In this document: in pieces, positions 51,637 through 62,403 of the stretch
Position numbering within the stretch: position 1 is the first letter of the stretch
Layout: the number at the start of each line of letters is the position of its first letter
Assembly (NCBI RefSeq): GCF_000165395.2
Contig: NC_010575.1
Location: forward strand, 419,001 to 483,000
DNA: 64,000 nt
DNA from: Babesia bovis T2Bo
Lineage: Eukaryota > Apicomplexa > Aconoidasida > Piroplasmida > Babesiidae
Direction: 5' to 3'
Made by a program: the position numbers and the translations under genes
The notes under the pieces: generated by a model
What the model saw: only the letters and a program-made list of their open reading frames with translations
The model's database searches: none
What the model was told of the DNA's origin: nothing

Positions 51637-54600
51637 ATGAACAACGACTTGAGATATAGAGTGATACTTCATGGACCTTCAGTTTGGAAGGGAACCACTA
51701 AACCAGTCGATGCTGAGCAGGAGACTCCGTTTATCGTCGCGTTCGAGCCCCAAAGCAATCTGGTTATTGTTAAACAAGGAACTGTAGAAATAGAGAATCT
51801 AACCATTGATGATCTAACGTCTGCAACACAAATTTTATCATTGTTTTTCTTTGAATCACAAGACGATGCCAACGACGCTGAACGAGTACTCAACAAATCA
51901 TTGAGCAGGTTACAGACTTTGTATGATATTTTCAGAAATACAACTATTTTGGAGGTACTAGAAAGATGCTTAGGAAGCGTTCACGTACCACTGGAAGTAG
52001 TTTCATCCCGTATGGACTTTAATGCAGAAGCATCCATTGTGAGCAATGGAGGCACTAATTCAGCACGTACCTCTGATGTTACAGGGGCTTACAATCTTAG
52101 GATGCCAATTAGTCAAAATCTGCAGGTTGTCACACCAGATATGGATATGATCGAGTATCTAAAACAAGCACTCGGTAAAAAGAATCATATCGTGAATAAA
52201 GTGTCCATCAGCTTTTACCAAACTAATGCAAACAAACTAAAAAATGACAGTCAATTATCAAATGAAGTAGGAGCGACATATGTGGTCCGTAAATCGGCGT
52301 TAAATACCCCAAGGAATGTCACTAGAGCAACTACACCGTCTGCTCGTGCGGGTAAAGCCGTAGTCGACCTTTATAGTAAACGAGGGTTGATAAACCCACC
52401 CACACAGTGGTCAGCGTCAGAATATGATGAAAACATCCTGGCAGCTGCAAGCCCCGTTTTGAAGGGTGCAATAACATCCCAAAAACTAGAAGAGTGTATA
52501 GGAGAGCTAAGATCCGTTTCACAGGAACAATACGTTGCCTTAGAGGAATTGGACAATGCAGAAATACCACAAAATGAAGTTGTTAACACTGAATCCTTGT
52601 CAATAGATAACGATGAAAAATCGGTAAAGAATGTAAAAGAAAACAAGGAAATTATTACAGATGGATTATATACTGATCGTACTAATAACACAGAAATTGA
52701 TGCGGCTGTCGAATTTGCGTTGCAATTAATTCATACCTTTGACTTGGGTAAAATTGAGGTGCTAAATGTTCCCGAACCTGATAAACCAATGCCGCAGGTT
52801 TCTAGGAGAAATCTAAATGTAGCTGACGTTGAGGAAAAGGTGGAGAATGTAGAAAATGAAGATCATGAACTTCTGGAAAGCACTGAGCAACATATTACAG
52901 AAATTTCTCAACCATGCTCCCCAGTAATAGGGGAGGAGCAATCGCTTGAAGAGGAACTTATGGCACTAAAATCGCAACATGAGCTTGAGACAATCGAACT
53001 TAATTCTGCTTTGAAAGAGAAAGAAGAACAGATACAGAAGCTTGTGAATGCTAACTTGGCAAAAGAAACTGAAACATTGTCAGAGCACAACAAAGTTGTT
53101 GACAATTTGAAACAGCAAATTAACGGACTCCTCGCAGAAAAACAAAATCTAAGTAGACAATTGCAAACTATAGTTCAAGAAAACCAACAATTAGGTGAGC
53201 AAGTTGATATTTACGAAGGGAAACTCGCTGATGCAAAGAAGCTGGAGGTAGTAATCGAGCAGATCAAAACCGAGAGTGAAGGTAAGTTAACCGTTTTGCG
53301 TGAGTGCCTTGCTAAGCAACAAAAGGATAACGAGCTTTTGAACTCCGAGGTTAACAGATGCAATGCTGAGATCTCTAACATCACAACCGCTTTTGAAGAA
53401 GTTAAACAACGTGAAACAATGCTTATTGCTAAAACTAATGAATATAAAAAGGAATTGAAACAACTGGATGTAATGCAAGTGGATTTAGATTCAGCTAATG
53501 AACAAATAGAACAGTTGAAAAATGAAATCAGTAAGCTTAAAATGACTAACGAAGAACAGAAGCAGTTGTTTGCCGATTCCGAAATGAGATGTGAGAAGTT
53601 GAAAGAGGAACTTGATCTAGCGTTGGCAGAGACTAGTGAATATAAACAAGAGTTAAATAAAGTAGAATTAGTGTCGTTGCAATTGAAAGAGTCGCTGGAT
53701 GAACTTAAGGCCAAGAACAATAAATTAGAGGTCAAACTGGAAATGATAACAACATTACAGGAACGATTAAAAACTGAAAAGAACAACAGTACAGATCAGA
53801 TATTAAAAGAAAAAATGAAATATGATATTTTAATGAAGGAATATGAAGTGAAATGTAGTAATATGTCGGAGCAAATAGCCTGTCTACAAAACAAATTGAA
53901 TGTTGCAACTGAAGATTATGAGGCCCTCAGGAATGAATATGCATCTCATAGAATAAAATGCTGTCTGGATAGCAGTATCAAAAATGCAAAGTTGGTTTCT
54001 GGCGCTAAGTTAAAGACTAGTTTAATGAATACAGTCCTTAAATGCAAGGCTGAGTTGGCTAGACAACAATGTCAATTGAAAGTAATGGCCAAAACATTGA
54101 AGCTTCCAGATAACGTTAAAACGACTCAAATTGCCGCAGAGGTGGGTAGAAATCTAACTGTCCTCTCTATTGCAAAACATAAATTGGCTACCCATGGAAA
54201 AATAAAGGCGGCTTATAACCATATTAAAGCAGAAAAGGATGATCTCATGCGGCAGTTAGAAACTAAGAAGTATGAATGTAAATCATGTGCAAAGCGTAAT
54301 GAGCATATGATCGAGGAAAATCAACGATTAATATCTGCGTTGATGATGGAACGCGAAAAGCTAGCCTCGATGCAAATAGAAGCTAAACTCCAAATTGCCA
54401 ATGAATTAACGAAAACCAACGAAGAAAAGAGGATTTTGTATGCTAAACAGTGTGAATTGAAAATGCAGAACGAAGATCTGAAGGAGGAAGTGTCTGTATT
54501 GAAGCGTCAAGTTACAATGTTGCAGATGAGCTCGATTGAAAGGGAATCTGATTATAAAGAAAGCCCCTATCCATCAATAGATAGTAACAATCTAGTTGTT

Positions 54601-54918
54601 CATAAACTGAACAGCATGCCAAATGTATTTCCAAAAACGGGTATGGTACACAGGTCTATGAGAAGAGGTAGTGAAACTACTTTCTGCGGTGACGTTAGCG
54701 TGGATTACACCCCAAGTGTAGATTTTGGGAAGCAACGTACCCTAGATAGAAATGTAATTCCAGGATCACCCTGTGCATATAAAGATACCAAGGCATCACT
54801 ATACAGCCGTAGAGCAACACTAGAAAGAATGCGGGCGCGGGAACATAAGTTTGCAAGAGCTAATGATGAAGTATATGTAGGCAGCAGTATTAAACACAAG
54901 CATCCATGGATGTTTTAA
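51637..54918 (+). CDS. Long coiled-coil protein of 1093 aa, unrecognised
   Basis: A single exon. The first 130 residues are a compact beta/alpha region (YRVILHGPSVWKGTTKP ... SLFFFESQDDANDAERVL) that is not an obvious known domain. From about residue 430 to 980 lies an almost unbroken coiled coil with Leu/Glu/Lys heptads (EEELMALKSQHELETIELNS, EQIEQLKNEISKLKMTNEEQ). A Cys pair near residue 890 (CKSCAKRN) sits in a break. The C-terminus is Ser/Arg-rich (YSRRATLERMRAREHKFA). The layout resembles a tether or cytoskeletal scaffold, such as a golgin, centrosomal or conoid/apical protein. No function is assigned. Codon use is slightly more AT-rich than in the flanking housekeeping genes. Confidence 0.65.
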   Translation: MNNDLRYRVILHGPSVWKGTTKPVDAEQETPFIVAFEPQSNLVIVKQGTVEIENLTIDDLTSATQILSLFFFESQDDANDAERVLNKSLSRLQTLYDIFRNTTILEVLERCLGSVHVPLEVVSSRMDFNAEASIVSNGGTNSARTSDVTGAYNLRMPISQNLQVVTPDMDMIEYLKQALGKKNHIVNKVSISFYQTNANKLKNDSQLSNEVGATYVVRKSALNTPRNVTRATTPSARAGKAVVDLYSKRGLINPPTQWSASEYDENILAAASPVLKGAITSQKLEECIGELRSVSQEQYVALEELDNAEIPQNEVVNTESLSIDNDEKSVKNVKENKEIITDGLYTDRTNNTEIDAAVEFALQLIHTFDLGKIEVLNVPEPDKPMPQVSRRNLNVADVEEKVENVENEDHELLESTEQHITEISQPCSPVIGEEQSLEEELMALKSQHELETIELNSALKEKEEQIQKLVNANLAKETETLSEHNKVVDNLKQQINGLLAEKQNLSRQLQTIVQENQQLGEQVDIYEGKLADAKKLEVVIEQIKTESEGKLTVLRECLAKQQKDNELLNSEVNRCNAEISNITTAFEEVKQRETMLIAKTNEYKKELKQLDVMQVDLDSANEQIEQLKNEISKLKMTNEEQKQLFADSEMRCEKLKEELDLALAETSEYKQELNKVELVSLQLKESLDELKAKNNKLEVKLEMITTLQERLKTEKNNSTDQILKEKMKYDILMKEYEVKCSNMSEQIACLQNKLNVATEDYEALRNEYASHRIKCCLDSSIKNAKLVSGAKLKTSLMNTVLKCKAELARQQCQLKVMAKTLKLPDNVKTTQIAAEVGRNLTVLSIAKHKLATHGKIKAAYNHIKAEKDDLMRQLETKKYECKSCAKRNEHMIEENQRLISALMMEREKLASMQIEAKLQIANELTKTNEEKRILYAKQCELKMQNEDLKEEVSVLKRQVTMLQMSSIERESDYKESPYPSIDSNNLVVHKLNSMPNVFPKTGMVHRSMRRGSETTFCGDVSVDYTPSVDFGKQRTLDRNVIPGSPCAYKDTKASLYSRRATLERMRAREHKFARANDEVYVGSSIKHKHPWMF

Positions 54919-55693
54919 TGTAGAATGTATTAAACGAGCACCTTTCAAAATTTTGTACTTTACTGTATACGCTCTATAGATACATTGACTACTAATCAGG
55001 ATGTAACATTTGAAGAATACGACATTAAAGCAATTACCCAAATAACAATCGAGTACCAAAACATAGAGTAAAAATATATATCCACTGTATAATAAAAGGT
55101 GTTAACACCGTGTCACATATTACTTGAATGTATCAATTATAGTATAGTATAGTAGAGAGAAATAAAATGATTACATTAAAAAGTAAACATTGAGTACAAT
55201 ATTCTCGAATTATGCAACTATATACAAACCAGAATAGAAGATATAAAATAACATTTGACAGCTTTTCAGTGAAAATAGCATTCCAAACATGCAACAGAAA
55301 ACTAAAGGATACGCAAACCTACACTAAACGTATATGTAAAAACAAAATTACGTTTTAAAATTCACATGCAAGCAACGAATCTCATACGTCTATTAACAAT
55401 ATAATCGTCTATTTTACTTTAGGAGTTCATGTAAACAGAATATGTCATGGGGCTAGGCTGGTAGACAGAATGACGATGAATAGCAGAGCACTGTCCACAA
55501 TTTCCGTTTATTTTAACGGAAGTTCATAGTGACTATTCCATATATTCGGAAGATAGGGGTGGCGTTATACGTGGCAGATTTCCCCTATTCTCCATCCATT
55601 TGTACTGTTGTATTCCATATTGATTTTTTAGAGTCATATATAGTAGACAACCCATAGGTGAACTCAGTATAATTTCATATAACTATATAAGCG
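54919..55693. other. Intergenic spacer upstream of secreted antigen candidate
   Basis: About 0.78 kb of AT-rich DNA between two plus-strand genes. It contains the 3' UTR of the coiled-coil gene, a short repeat TATAGTATAGTATAGTA near 55139, and the promoter of the secreted protein gene. No gene is recognised. Confidence 0.45.
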
Positions 55694-57538
55694 ATGGCAG
55701 GTTCCAACCTTTCATCTTACCGCCTTCCTGCGGAAGGATCAAAATGTAGTCGTAGATTTGTCAAGATTTCTACGTTCTGTATCGCCCTTGTTGCTATTTT
55801 AAATGTTAGTAGAGGAACAGTATACTGTGCTGATGCCTCTGTTGGACAATCTAGTAAAATTTCAAGAACGCAGTCTTCTGAAAGTGCTCAAACTACCCAT
55901 AGCCAAACCAGGACGGTTAAGTATGTAGATGATGCGTACGCTAGAAACTACGTAGACGCTATGCTTCAACAGCTTCCGGAGCCCATTAAAGCTCAGGTTA
56001 CCAAAGAGGATTATGAAAGATTTGTTGAACACCTGCAAAAGGCAAGAAGAAATCGTAAGCAGCACACTCCAAAATACTTGTTGAAATGCTTTGGAAGAGA
56101 TGTTTTGTCTCACATTTTGAGGAGAGGAGGTGATTATTTGTTGCGCGAATTGATTCCTATCGACGAGGAGGCAGACGCCGGTAGTAGCCCGATTCCTGAT
56201 TATTTATATGGTGGATACGGATATGATTCTAAAAATTTCTGGAGCAATCTTTTCCACTTCGACCTAAACAACGACAGGATCAGTGGTCTCAATTGGAGCA
56301 ATATGCTCAACCACTTGATTCCACCTTTCCTTCCTAAGGAACCTTACCCTATCGCACCTGTCAGACCAAATTACTGTTCATGTGTTGTACCATGCAACGG
56401 TATTTGCATTAGGCCGCAAATTCCAAGGGACCCACCAATGAAGCCACTACCTGTAGAGCCTGAGGCTCCTGTAGTTCCCGCTGCTCCGGCAAGCCCTGAA
56501 CCCAAACCTGCAACACCAGAAGCACCTCCTGCTCCAGCACAACCCGAGCCTACGCCGGTAAAACCGGAAGAACCACCTGCTGCGGCACCTGAACCCGCAC
56601 CTGTAACTCCGGAAGAGCCTCCTGCTGTGGTACCTGAACCCGCACCTGCAAAACCGGAAGAAACCCCTGCTCCAGCGAGTCCCGAACCCCAACCTGTAAC
56701 TCCGGAAGAAACCCCTGCTGCGACACCTGGGCCATTGCCTTCCCCATGTGGTTGCGTGCCATGCTGCCCTGGTATTTGCATCAACGCTCAGGAGAGTAAA
56801 ATACCAACAATTGAACCAGTCAAGCCTACAACCGTAAACAACTTTGATGATGCTATCGATGAGTTGGCTAGCTCACTTGCTGTGCCACCTGCAGTTGAAG
56901 AGGAACCAATTAAATTGCCCCCAACCCTTGTTGTAGAGGAACCCATAGTGCCTACGAACATTATTCCTTCAGGCCCGGTTCCTGATGTAGTTTTGCCAGA
57001 GAATCCACAACAATGCCCATGTGTTTGCGTGCCACAATGCCCAGGTTCCTGCGCCAGGCCCCAAATGCCAGCACACAAACCCAGCAAACCAGCCGTAGTA
57101 GAACCAAAGGATCCCATTGATGAGCTTATTGACTTTGAACCCCCTAAGCCCTGTAACGAAGATCCCATCGTCCCTGTTGATTCTGTTTTCAACCCAGCAC
57201 AAGGAATCACCAATATGGACATCAACCAAGAAATGATCGAAGTAAATCTACACTGCCGCAAAATTCTCAGACAATTATGTGAGGTTCTGCCTACAGAAGT
57301 CTTATGTAAGCTTCCCCCAATAAGCACTATCAAACTTCCATTGTACTTGGCCATACATCTTTACGATAAGGAAGACGCTGATGAACTATCTTTCGGCCTA
57401 AGGAAACAGGTTGCACGCTATTTGGCCAACGTCGCTGCAGACAACTTGAAAACTGAGAGTGGTGCTCCAGCATCTAATTTGGAGAAAGTACACCACAGCA
57501 ACGGTTTATTCACCAGCATTGTCGTGCACTGGATGTGA
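55694..57538 (+). CDS. Secreted proline-rich, cysteine-motif antigen candidate
   Basis: A 614-residue single-exon protein. Residues 22-48 are a signal sequence (KISTFCIALVAILNVSRG then VYCADA). Residues 90-160 are helical (VDDAYARNYVDAMLQQLPEP, LKCFGRDVLSHILRRGGDYL). The centre has three Cys-rich motifs of a common type (CSCVVPCNGIC, CGCVPCCPGIC, CPCVCVPQCPGSC) spaced around a Pro/Glu/Ala repeat of about 15 residues. The C-terminal part, residues 510-614, is helical again (LHCRKILRQLCEVLPTEVLC). No transmembrane helix follows, so it is secreted or delivered to an organelle such as a rhoptry or spherical body. Comparable proline-rich secreted proteins are known in piroplasms, but I do not identify this one by name. 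Confidence 0.7.
   Translation: MAGSNLSSYRLPAEGSKCSRRFVKISTFCIALVAILNVSRGTVYCADASVGQSSKISRTQSSESAQTTHSQTRTVKYVDDAYARNYVDAMLQQLPEPIKAQVTKEDYERFVEHLQKARRNRKQHTPKYLLKCFGRDVLSHILRRGGDYLLRELIPIDEEADAGSSPIPDYLYGGYGYDSKNFWSNLFHFDLNNDRISGLNWSNMLNHLIPPFLPKEPYPIAPVRPNYCSCVVPCNGICIRPQIPRDPPMKPLPVEPEAPVVPAAPASPEPKPATPEAPPAPAQPEPTPVKPEEPPAAAPEPAPVTPEEPPAVVPEPAPAKPEETPAPASPEPQPVTPEETPAATPGPLPSPCGCVPCCPGICINAQESKIPTIEPVKPTTVNNFDDAIDELASSLAVPPAVEEEPIKLPPTLVVEEPIVPTNIIPSGPVPDVVLPENPQQCPCVCVPQCPGSCARPQMPAHKPSKPAVVEPKDPIDELIDFEPPKPCNEDPIVPVDSVFNPAQGITNMDINQEMIEVNLHCRKILRQLCEVLPTEVLCKLPPISTIKLPLYLAIHLYDKEDADELSFGLRKQVARYLANVAADNLKTESGAPASNLEKVHHSNGLFTSIVVHWM
56498..56728 (+). repeat. Proline/glutamate-rich tandem repeat in coding sequence
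   Basis: Five consecutive units of 15-16 codons (45-48 bp) read EPKPATPEAPPAPAQP, EPTPVKPEEPPAAAP, EPAPVTPEEPPAVVP, EPAPAKPEETPAPASP and EPQPVTPEETPAATP. Units are similar in codons as well as residues, indicating recent duplication. The array lies between the first and second Cys motifs of the secreted protein. Such arrays often vary in length between strains. Confidence 0.85.
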
Positions 57539-58109
57539 ATAGTTAAAACCGCATTTTTAAACGTTCCAGTAAATTTCTTACATAACCCTTGTTTGTGGCA
57601 GTTTTAGATATTCATCAGCTATTTACCTCGTTCCAAAACATTCTATGGCCCTATAGCAAATTTAAAAATGATAAACAAAGATCTTCAGACAATCCATAGC
57701 CTGCTTTATAAAGCTACAATGGGTAATGAATACAAATAACTGTCTTCAGTTATTTACTAGTGAAATGGGGAATATTATATGAATTATATGACTCCCTCTA
57801 CTTTAAGTCTTATTGCAGTTGTATTGGTTCATGTCGCGCCCAAATAGTATATAGTAGTATTTTGTAACCTCCCAACAGATGGTCAATATATATTATGAGT
57901 CCATTAATTCCACCTAATAGCATTCTTATAGAAACAAAGTACGAGTTTATATAGACATGATATTCATACTAATGAGCAAATATAGAAGCAATTAACCAAA
58001 TATTAAAACAATCGACGAACCATATATAAGATACAATATTTTTATCATCGAAAACATTTACGTGAATCTTTATTTACAGCTCATTAAAATAACAGTGTTC
58101 AGTTGCGAT
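57539..58109. other. Convergent intergenic spacer
   Basis: About 0.57 kb between the secreted-antigen gene (plus) and the membrane-protein gene (minus), so two 3' ends. AT-rich. No open frame or repeat of note. Confidence 0.45.
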
Positions 58110-58964
58110 TTATAGCAGCATATATATGACAAGAGGTCCACATGTGAGACATGCCAGTAATCTTGAACATGTAGATGGAGCTACATGGCTAAATGGAAAG
58201 CCTTGAGTGTAAGCTTCTGTCACCTTGGGCACAAAGAATACATTGATAAACGTTGATAGCAGAGATACAACACTACAATACTGTACGCTAAAATAAAAAG
58301 GAGCTAAACCACGAGTGGTCACCACTATTATAGCGTTGCAAAGCAGTGTTAATGTAAGAAACTTATTACACTCCTCCGATATTTCCGTGAAAGGTACTTC
58401 TCTTTTCTTCGCAAAGTAAAATCCTTCTTCTCTATCTATAAAATATTGGACGCCAAAATCTCATTATATTTAACAATAGAAAAAAAACAAATTATTCAAT
58501 TATCAAAATAGCGAATCTTGGTAACCAATAAAACAATTATACAGCAACGCATACCATAAATAGTCTAGGAATAACGTTATATTGCGGAAAAGATTCCGTA
58601 GCGTTATAAGACATGCTACATGATTTCGATGGGAAGTTCGTATTTTATAATGCAATTCGAAATATATCAATACAAGGAACAAAATAACAATGAAAAGGAA
58701 TAGTCGCAAAATAAGGATGGAATCCTACCTGGAAGGAAAATGTCTTCTCCAGCGAAAAATAAATACCACAAATGAGTTCCAAATATAAATGCCCATGCTA
58801 AATTTAACAACGGCCGTAATATTAACGGGCTGAATGTTGTAAAATCTATGTACCGAGTAAGGATCAAGCTGAGTAAGGCTGAAACCGTGTTTGAAATAGG
58901 CACAAAGTCACTCACCTATCAACCCTGTAAAATTTTTGGCGTAATCAACGATGCTCCCTAGCAT
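58110..58964 (-). CDS. Multi-pass membrane protein, spliced, exons only partly resolved
   Basis: The first two exons, 58964-58916 and 58878-58729 (37-nt intron), are phase-consistent and encode MLGSIVDYAKNFTGLIALLS then a helix around LNLAWAFIFGTHLWYLFFAG. Downstream the same strand encodes further hydrophobic runs (LFLFIVILFLVLIYFELH near 58640) and a C-terminal part, REEGFYFAKKREVPFTEISE, LTLTLLCNAIIVVTTRG and FINVFFVPKVTEAYTQGFPF ending at 58110. I could not choose the internal splice sites that link these without a stop. The layout, with a WxFxxGxxxW first helix, faintly recalls TMEM205-type four-helix proteins. This should be treated as a gene with unknown exact exons. Confidence 0.5.
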
Positions 58965-59312
58965 TTTGTGCTTCAGAAGAATAATTCTAGACCGGAATCA
59001 TATCTTCTGGACATATTCTTAACAACTACCATGGGGAATCCAATGATTCCACATTATTACGCGTGTCTACATATTACACATGACAAGTAAAGCTTCGTAA
59101 ACGACAATGAGTAATTAGGTTGAATTTAAATTGTATGTGTAAATGTTTGACATTTGTGTGCACATGATACATCGATCGATCACTTTCCTAGGAGCGGAAA
59201 ATCATCGTGAGAGGATATCATGATCATTACTGCTATATGCGTCCACAAAACACTACAGTGCTTGTAATCAAACCTTTTAAGCTGTCCAGAATATCAACGC
59301 TTCATTACACAT
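58965..59312. other. Intergenic spacer
   Basis: About 0.35 kb between two minus-strand genes: the 3' side of PWP1 and the promoter of the membrane-protein gene. AT-rich; nothing recognised. Confidence 0.4.
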
Positions 59313-60913
59313 CTATTCCTTTGATTCACCATCATTGATCGTTTCCAAATCCCATATAACGACCACATCACCACCAAAACCTACAAGATTTCGGTCATCA
59401 GGTGAACTAGAAACACTAAACAATGGACCCTACATCGATATGACCGTTACACAACACCAAACATACTGCACGTAACTTTTTTGACGCCAATTTAACTGGT
59501 TTCGTCGAATCGATGTTGTATACCTTTGCTTTGGAGTCAAGCCCACATGTTACCATTACATCTAATGCGCAGTTATTCATTTCGTGCCGATCATACTTAC
59601 CACCAACAATATCAATCGAAGTACATGGCTTCTTGTGAGCCTTAATTCTCCATACAGGTTCATTTGCTCTTTTATCATATTGTGCAACCATTCCATCTTC
59701 AGTAGATATCTACAACCATTATAATAATCATCTTTTTTCCTTACGATCAGGGTGTTTTCATTCCTCCATATAGCAGCTTCAACCTCCGATTCCAACACGA
59801 ATCTACTCTGAGACAATTCAAATTGGAACATATATGTGACTAACAACATGTTTAAATTCTCTGATATCACAAAGAGCTGCTGTTCTATCGAAAGATGCCG
59901 TTAATATAAGCGAAGGATCATATGGAGAGAATTGCACTGCCTGAACCTGAAGAACAATGACGCCATGACTAAATATCATGTACATACGTTTGAAGTATGA
60001 TGATCGAATGTGTGCAGCACCTCTCCTTCTTGAAGATCCCAAAATTTAACTGTATTATCGGCGGAACCACTAGCAAGTAATTGTCTACGAAAAATAGGTT
60101 ATAGGTCAATGCAATGTACTCACACTACGTGAGGAGAACTGGACAAACATTGCACCGCATCTTTATGGCCTAATCCTTGCGATTTTTCATCATTTCCAAG
60201 AGTAATAGTTGGTTCTAGCAAATCAATGTACCTCACGTCCCAAATATCAATATGCGATTCATAAGTACCCGAAGCTACCAACGGCCCATGATTTGGTAGG
60301 TTTGGTATAATTTCTAAGGTTAGAGGAAATGATCCAACCTGCGATAATATGGTACAATTGCCTGATCATAACATACCAAAACTGAATGGCAAGCCTCAAG
60401 ACCACAATATGCGGTGTTGTATATATGAAAATCTATGGATGCACAATCTTCACCGCTATTTCCGCAAATAATAACCCTATCATCCTCATCTAGTTTCCTC
60501 GACTATCAAAATATTGGCTGTTGCATGAATGCTAACCTACCTCTATGTCTTCTGGATCCTCTAGAATCAGTTTTTCATCTTTGTTTGATAATGTAAAGAA
60601 CTGTTCACCTATGTGTATATATTATCCACTAGCAAGTTAATATATTACCCGGCATATCTTCGTCGTCATAATTATCGAGGTCAAACTCGTTGGTTATTTC
60701 ATCATCTTGAATAAGCATTTCATTGTCTCCATCAACCTCGCTGTATACAATGAAAACAATGAACTAAAATGTAGTAATTGCAAACATATATCAAAGCAAT
60801 GTTAATCTATAATTTCCATACCTAGAGGCTTCTACTGTATGGATATAGCTTTGGAAAAAGTCCTCGTAGGTGTAGCTTTTTGGCAGCCATTTTATGCTAC
60901 TGATGATATTCAT
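59313..60913 (-). CDS. PWP1-like WD40 ribosome-biogenesis/chromatin protein
   Basis: Eleven exons, all phase-consistent: 60913-60822, 60740-60649, 60608-60541, 60502-60377, 60338-60124, 60084-59988, 59946-59848, 59807-59745, 59709-59601, 59561-59467 and 59429-59313. Ten introns are 35-41 nt except the first (81). The product has 390 residues. It begins MNIISSIKWLPKSYT and has an acidic region (DNYDDEDMPGEQFFTLSN), then WD40 repeats with PWP1-like order: ASGTYESHIDIWDVRYIDLL, LLASGSADNTVKFWDLQEGE, VQAVQFSPYDPSLILTASFD, TEDGMVAQYDKRANEPVWRI, MVTCGLDSKAKVYNI, and VGFGGDVVVIWDLETINDGE. PWP1 acts in rDNA chromatin and 60S pre-rRNA processing. This gene almost vanishes as single frames. Confidence 0.82.
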
Positions 60914-61084
60914 ATTGAAGAAATTTAAATGAAAAGTTTAAATGTGGAAGGAAGGAACTAGTGTGCAGCGCCTTCTATTACACCCCGATTTGATGGTTAT
61001 ACGACGATCCAGCGCTAATTTTTCCTTTTATATATATAACCCAATTATCGCAATGTAAAACAACTATGTTATTTTCAATTTGAA

Positions 61085-62313
61085 ATGAAGGCAAACAAGC
61101 ACAAACGTGTCAAGCGAACTCTTGACTTTTATCGCCAATTAGTTAATCTTACAGTACCATATCGCATTCTAGGTGTGTTTTAGGTATTGTTTGTCATATG
61201 TGAAACAGTTGATGGCTCCTTTGCCTTTGCAGCTCTGAAGCATAAAGTTAATATTAAAGAGCACTTGACGGAGTTACTTGGAGATACTACACATACCTGT
61301 AAGTCATAACGTTATTGAATTAACTGGATATCACTATGTTTTGTACATTGGATTTGCATTTTGGAATCAATGTCTATGATGCTTTTTTAAATCGTTGACG
61401 TTGGATTTCGATCAAATAGGCGGACAATTCATCCATTCCAAAAGATCATTGCGTAAAGCGTCGTATTTTTATGAGGTCATATGTTATTGAAGTTTTAATA
61501 TAAACTCGAATATAATGTGTGGCTTTCGTTACACTGAATACTATATTACGGCGCAATATGTAGTTGACACCGCTATGATATTCCAACAAACATAATATTT
61601 ATACCATCATGCAGATGTGACTAGCTGCATCATCGATGAGCTACGTGGGATGGGTGAGGAGATGTCTGGAGCCGTTTTGGCTCTGAAACGATGCCAAAGG
61701 TTGGTTTTGATGCAACAGATAAAACTGCTGTAGGCTTCGATGCAACCATCAACCAAGTGACAAAGCGCCCAATTCTCGCCGCTGCATAACTAGCGCAGTA
61801 TCTGATGGGAATCCTCAAAAGCTATTTGTCGCAACACAAGACCAAACTATGATATCATGGTTACGTGAGAATGGATGCGTCCCTATATTGAAGTTTAACA
61901 ACAACATTGTATTCCTTGAGCATCCTCCACGCCACTCCCAACAATACAAAGATATGGTAATGTTGCTATTATTTTCTCAGCACCATATAATAGGTGGAGA
62001 AAGAAAAGTTGCTTCCGAAAAAATGGGAGACGTCTTTCTTGCCGGCGATGAAGGAAGCCAATAAACCTGTTACCAAACGCAAACCTAAGAAGCCGAAGAA
62101 CCCCAATCCCTTGAGTTGTCTAAAACGCAAGAAAAAGGCAGATGTTAAACCCAAAAAGGTTGCATCATCAGACAACGAAACGGTATGCTATCTTTATAAG
62201 TAGTTGACCCATTACAGACACGCCCTAAGCGTATTCGTAAACGTCGCAATAAGGGAAATTCAACTAGTAGCACTACCGTACTACCAACCAATGACGCAAA
62301 CAATGCTGAGTAA
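61085..62313 (+). CDS. rRNA-processing protein UTP23 (PIN-domain)
   Basis: Six exons (61085-61172, 61209-61298, 61615-61699, 61734-61956, 61994-62182, 62218-62313) give 256 residues. The order of motifs matches UTP23: MKANKHKRVKRTLDFYRQ, LDGSFAFAALKHKV-type start of the PIN domain, TSCIIDELRGMGEEM, then a Cys/His zinc site (RCQRLRCNHQ ... RRCITS), FVATQDQTMISWLRENGCVP, NNNIVFLEHPP, and the basic tail KPKNPNPLSCLKRKKKADVK, shared with human UTP23 (GPNPLSCLKKKKK). A 316-nt second intron stands out. The zinc site is complete only when the 34-nt intron 61700-61733 is removed. UTP23 works in early 18S maturation and snR30 release. Confidence 0.85.
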
Positions 62314-62403
62314 ATAAAGATCCATATATCGGGATAGCTAGTGCACTGCATATAAAATAAATACTTACCAACATAATGCATATGCAGTGTGTTGGAAAGG
62401 ATG

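Noticed and set aside
53211..53786. Minus-strand 191-residue Ser/Leu/Phe-rich frame within the 1093-residue coiled-coil gene.
   Set aside because: Antisense shadow of Glu/Lys-rich coiled coil.
56371..56784. Minus-strand 137-residue Gly/Ser/Ala-rich frame resembling a glycine-rich structural protein.
   Set aside because: It is the reverse strand of the Pro-rich repeats (Pro codons read as Gly on the other strand).
61700..61800. A frame reading VLMQQIKLL after CQ in UTP23 as if no intron were present.
   Set aside because: It breaks the zinc site and stops; removing a 34-nt intron (61700-61733) restores the CNH...RRC motif of the family.
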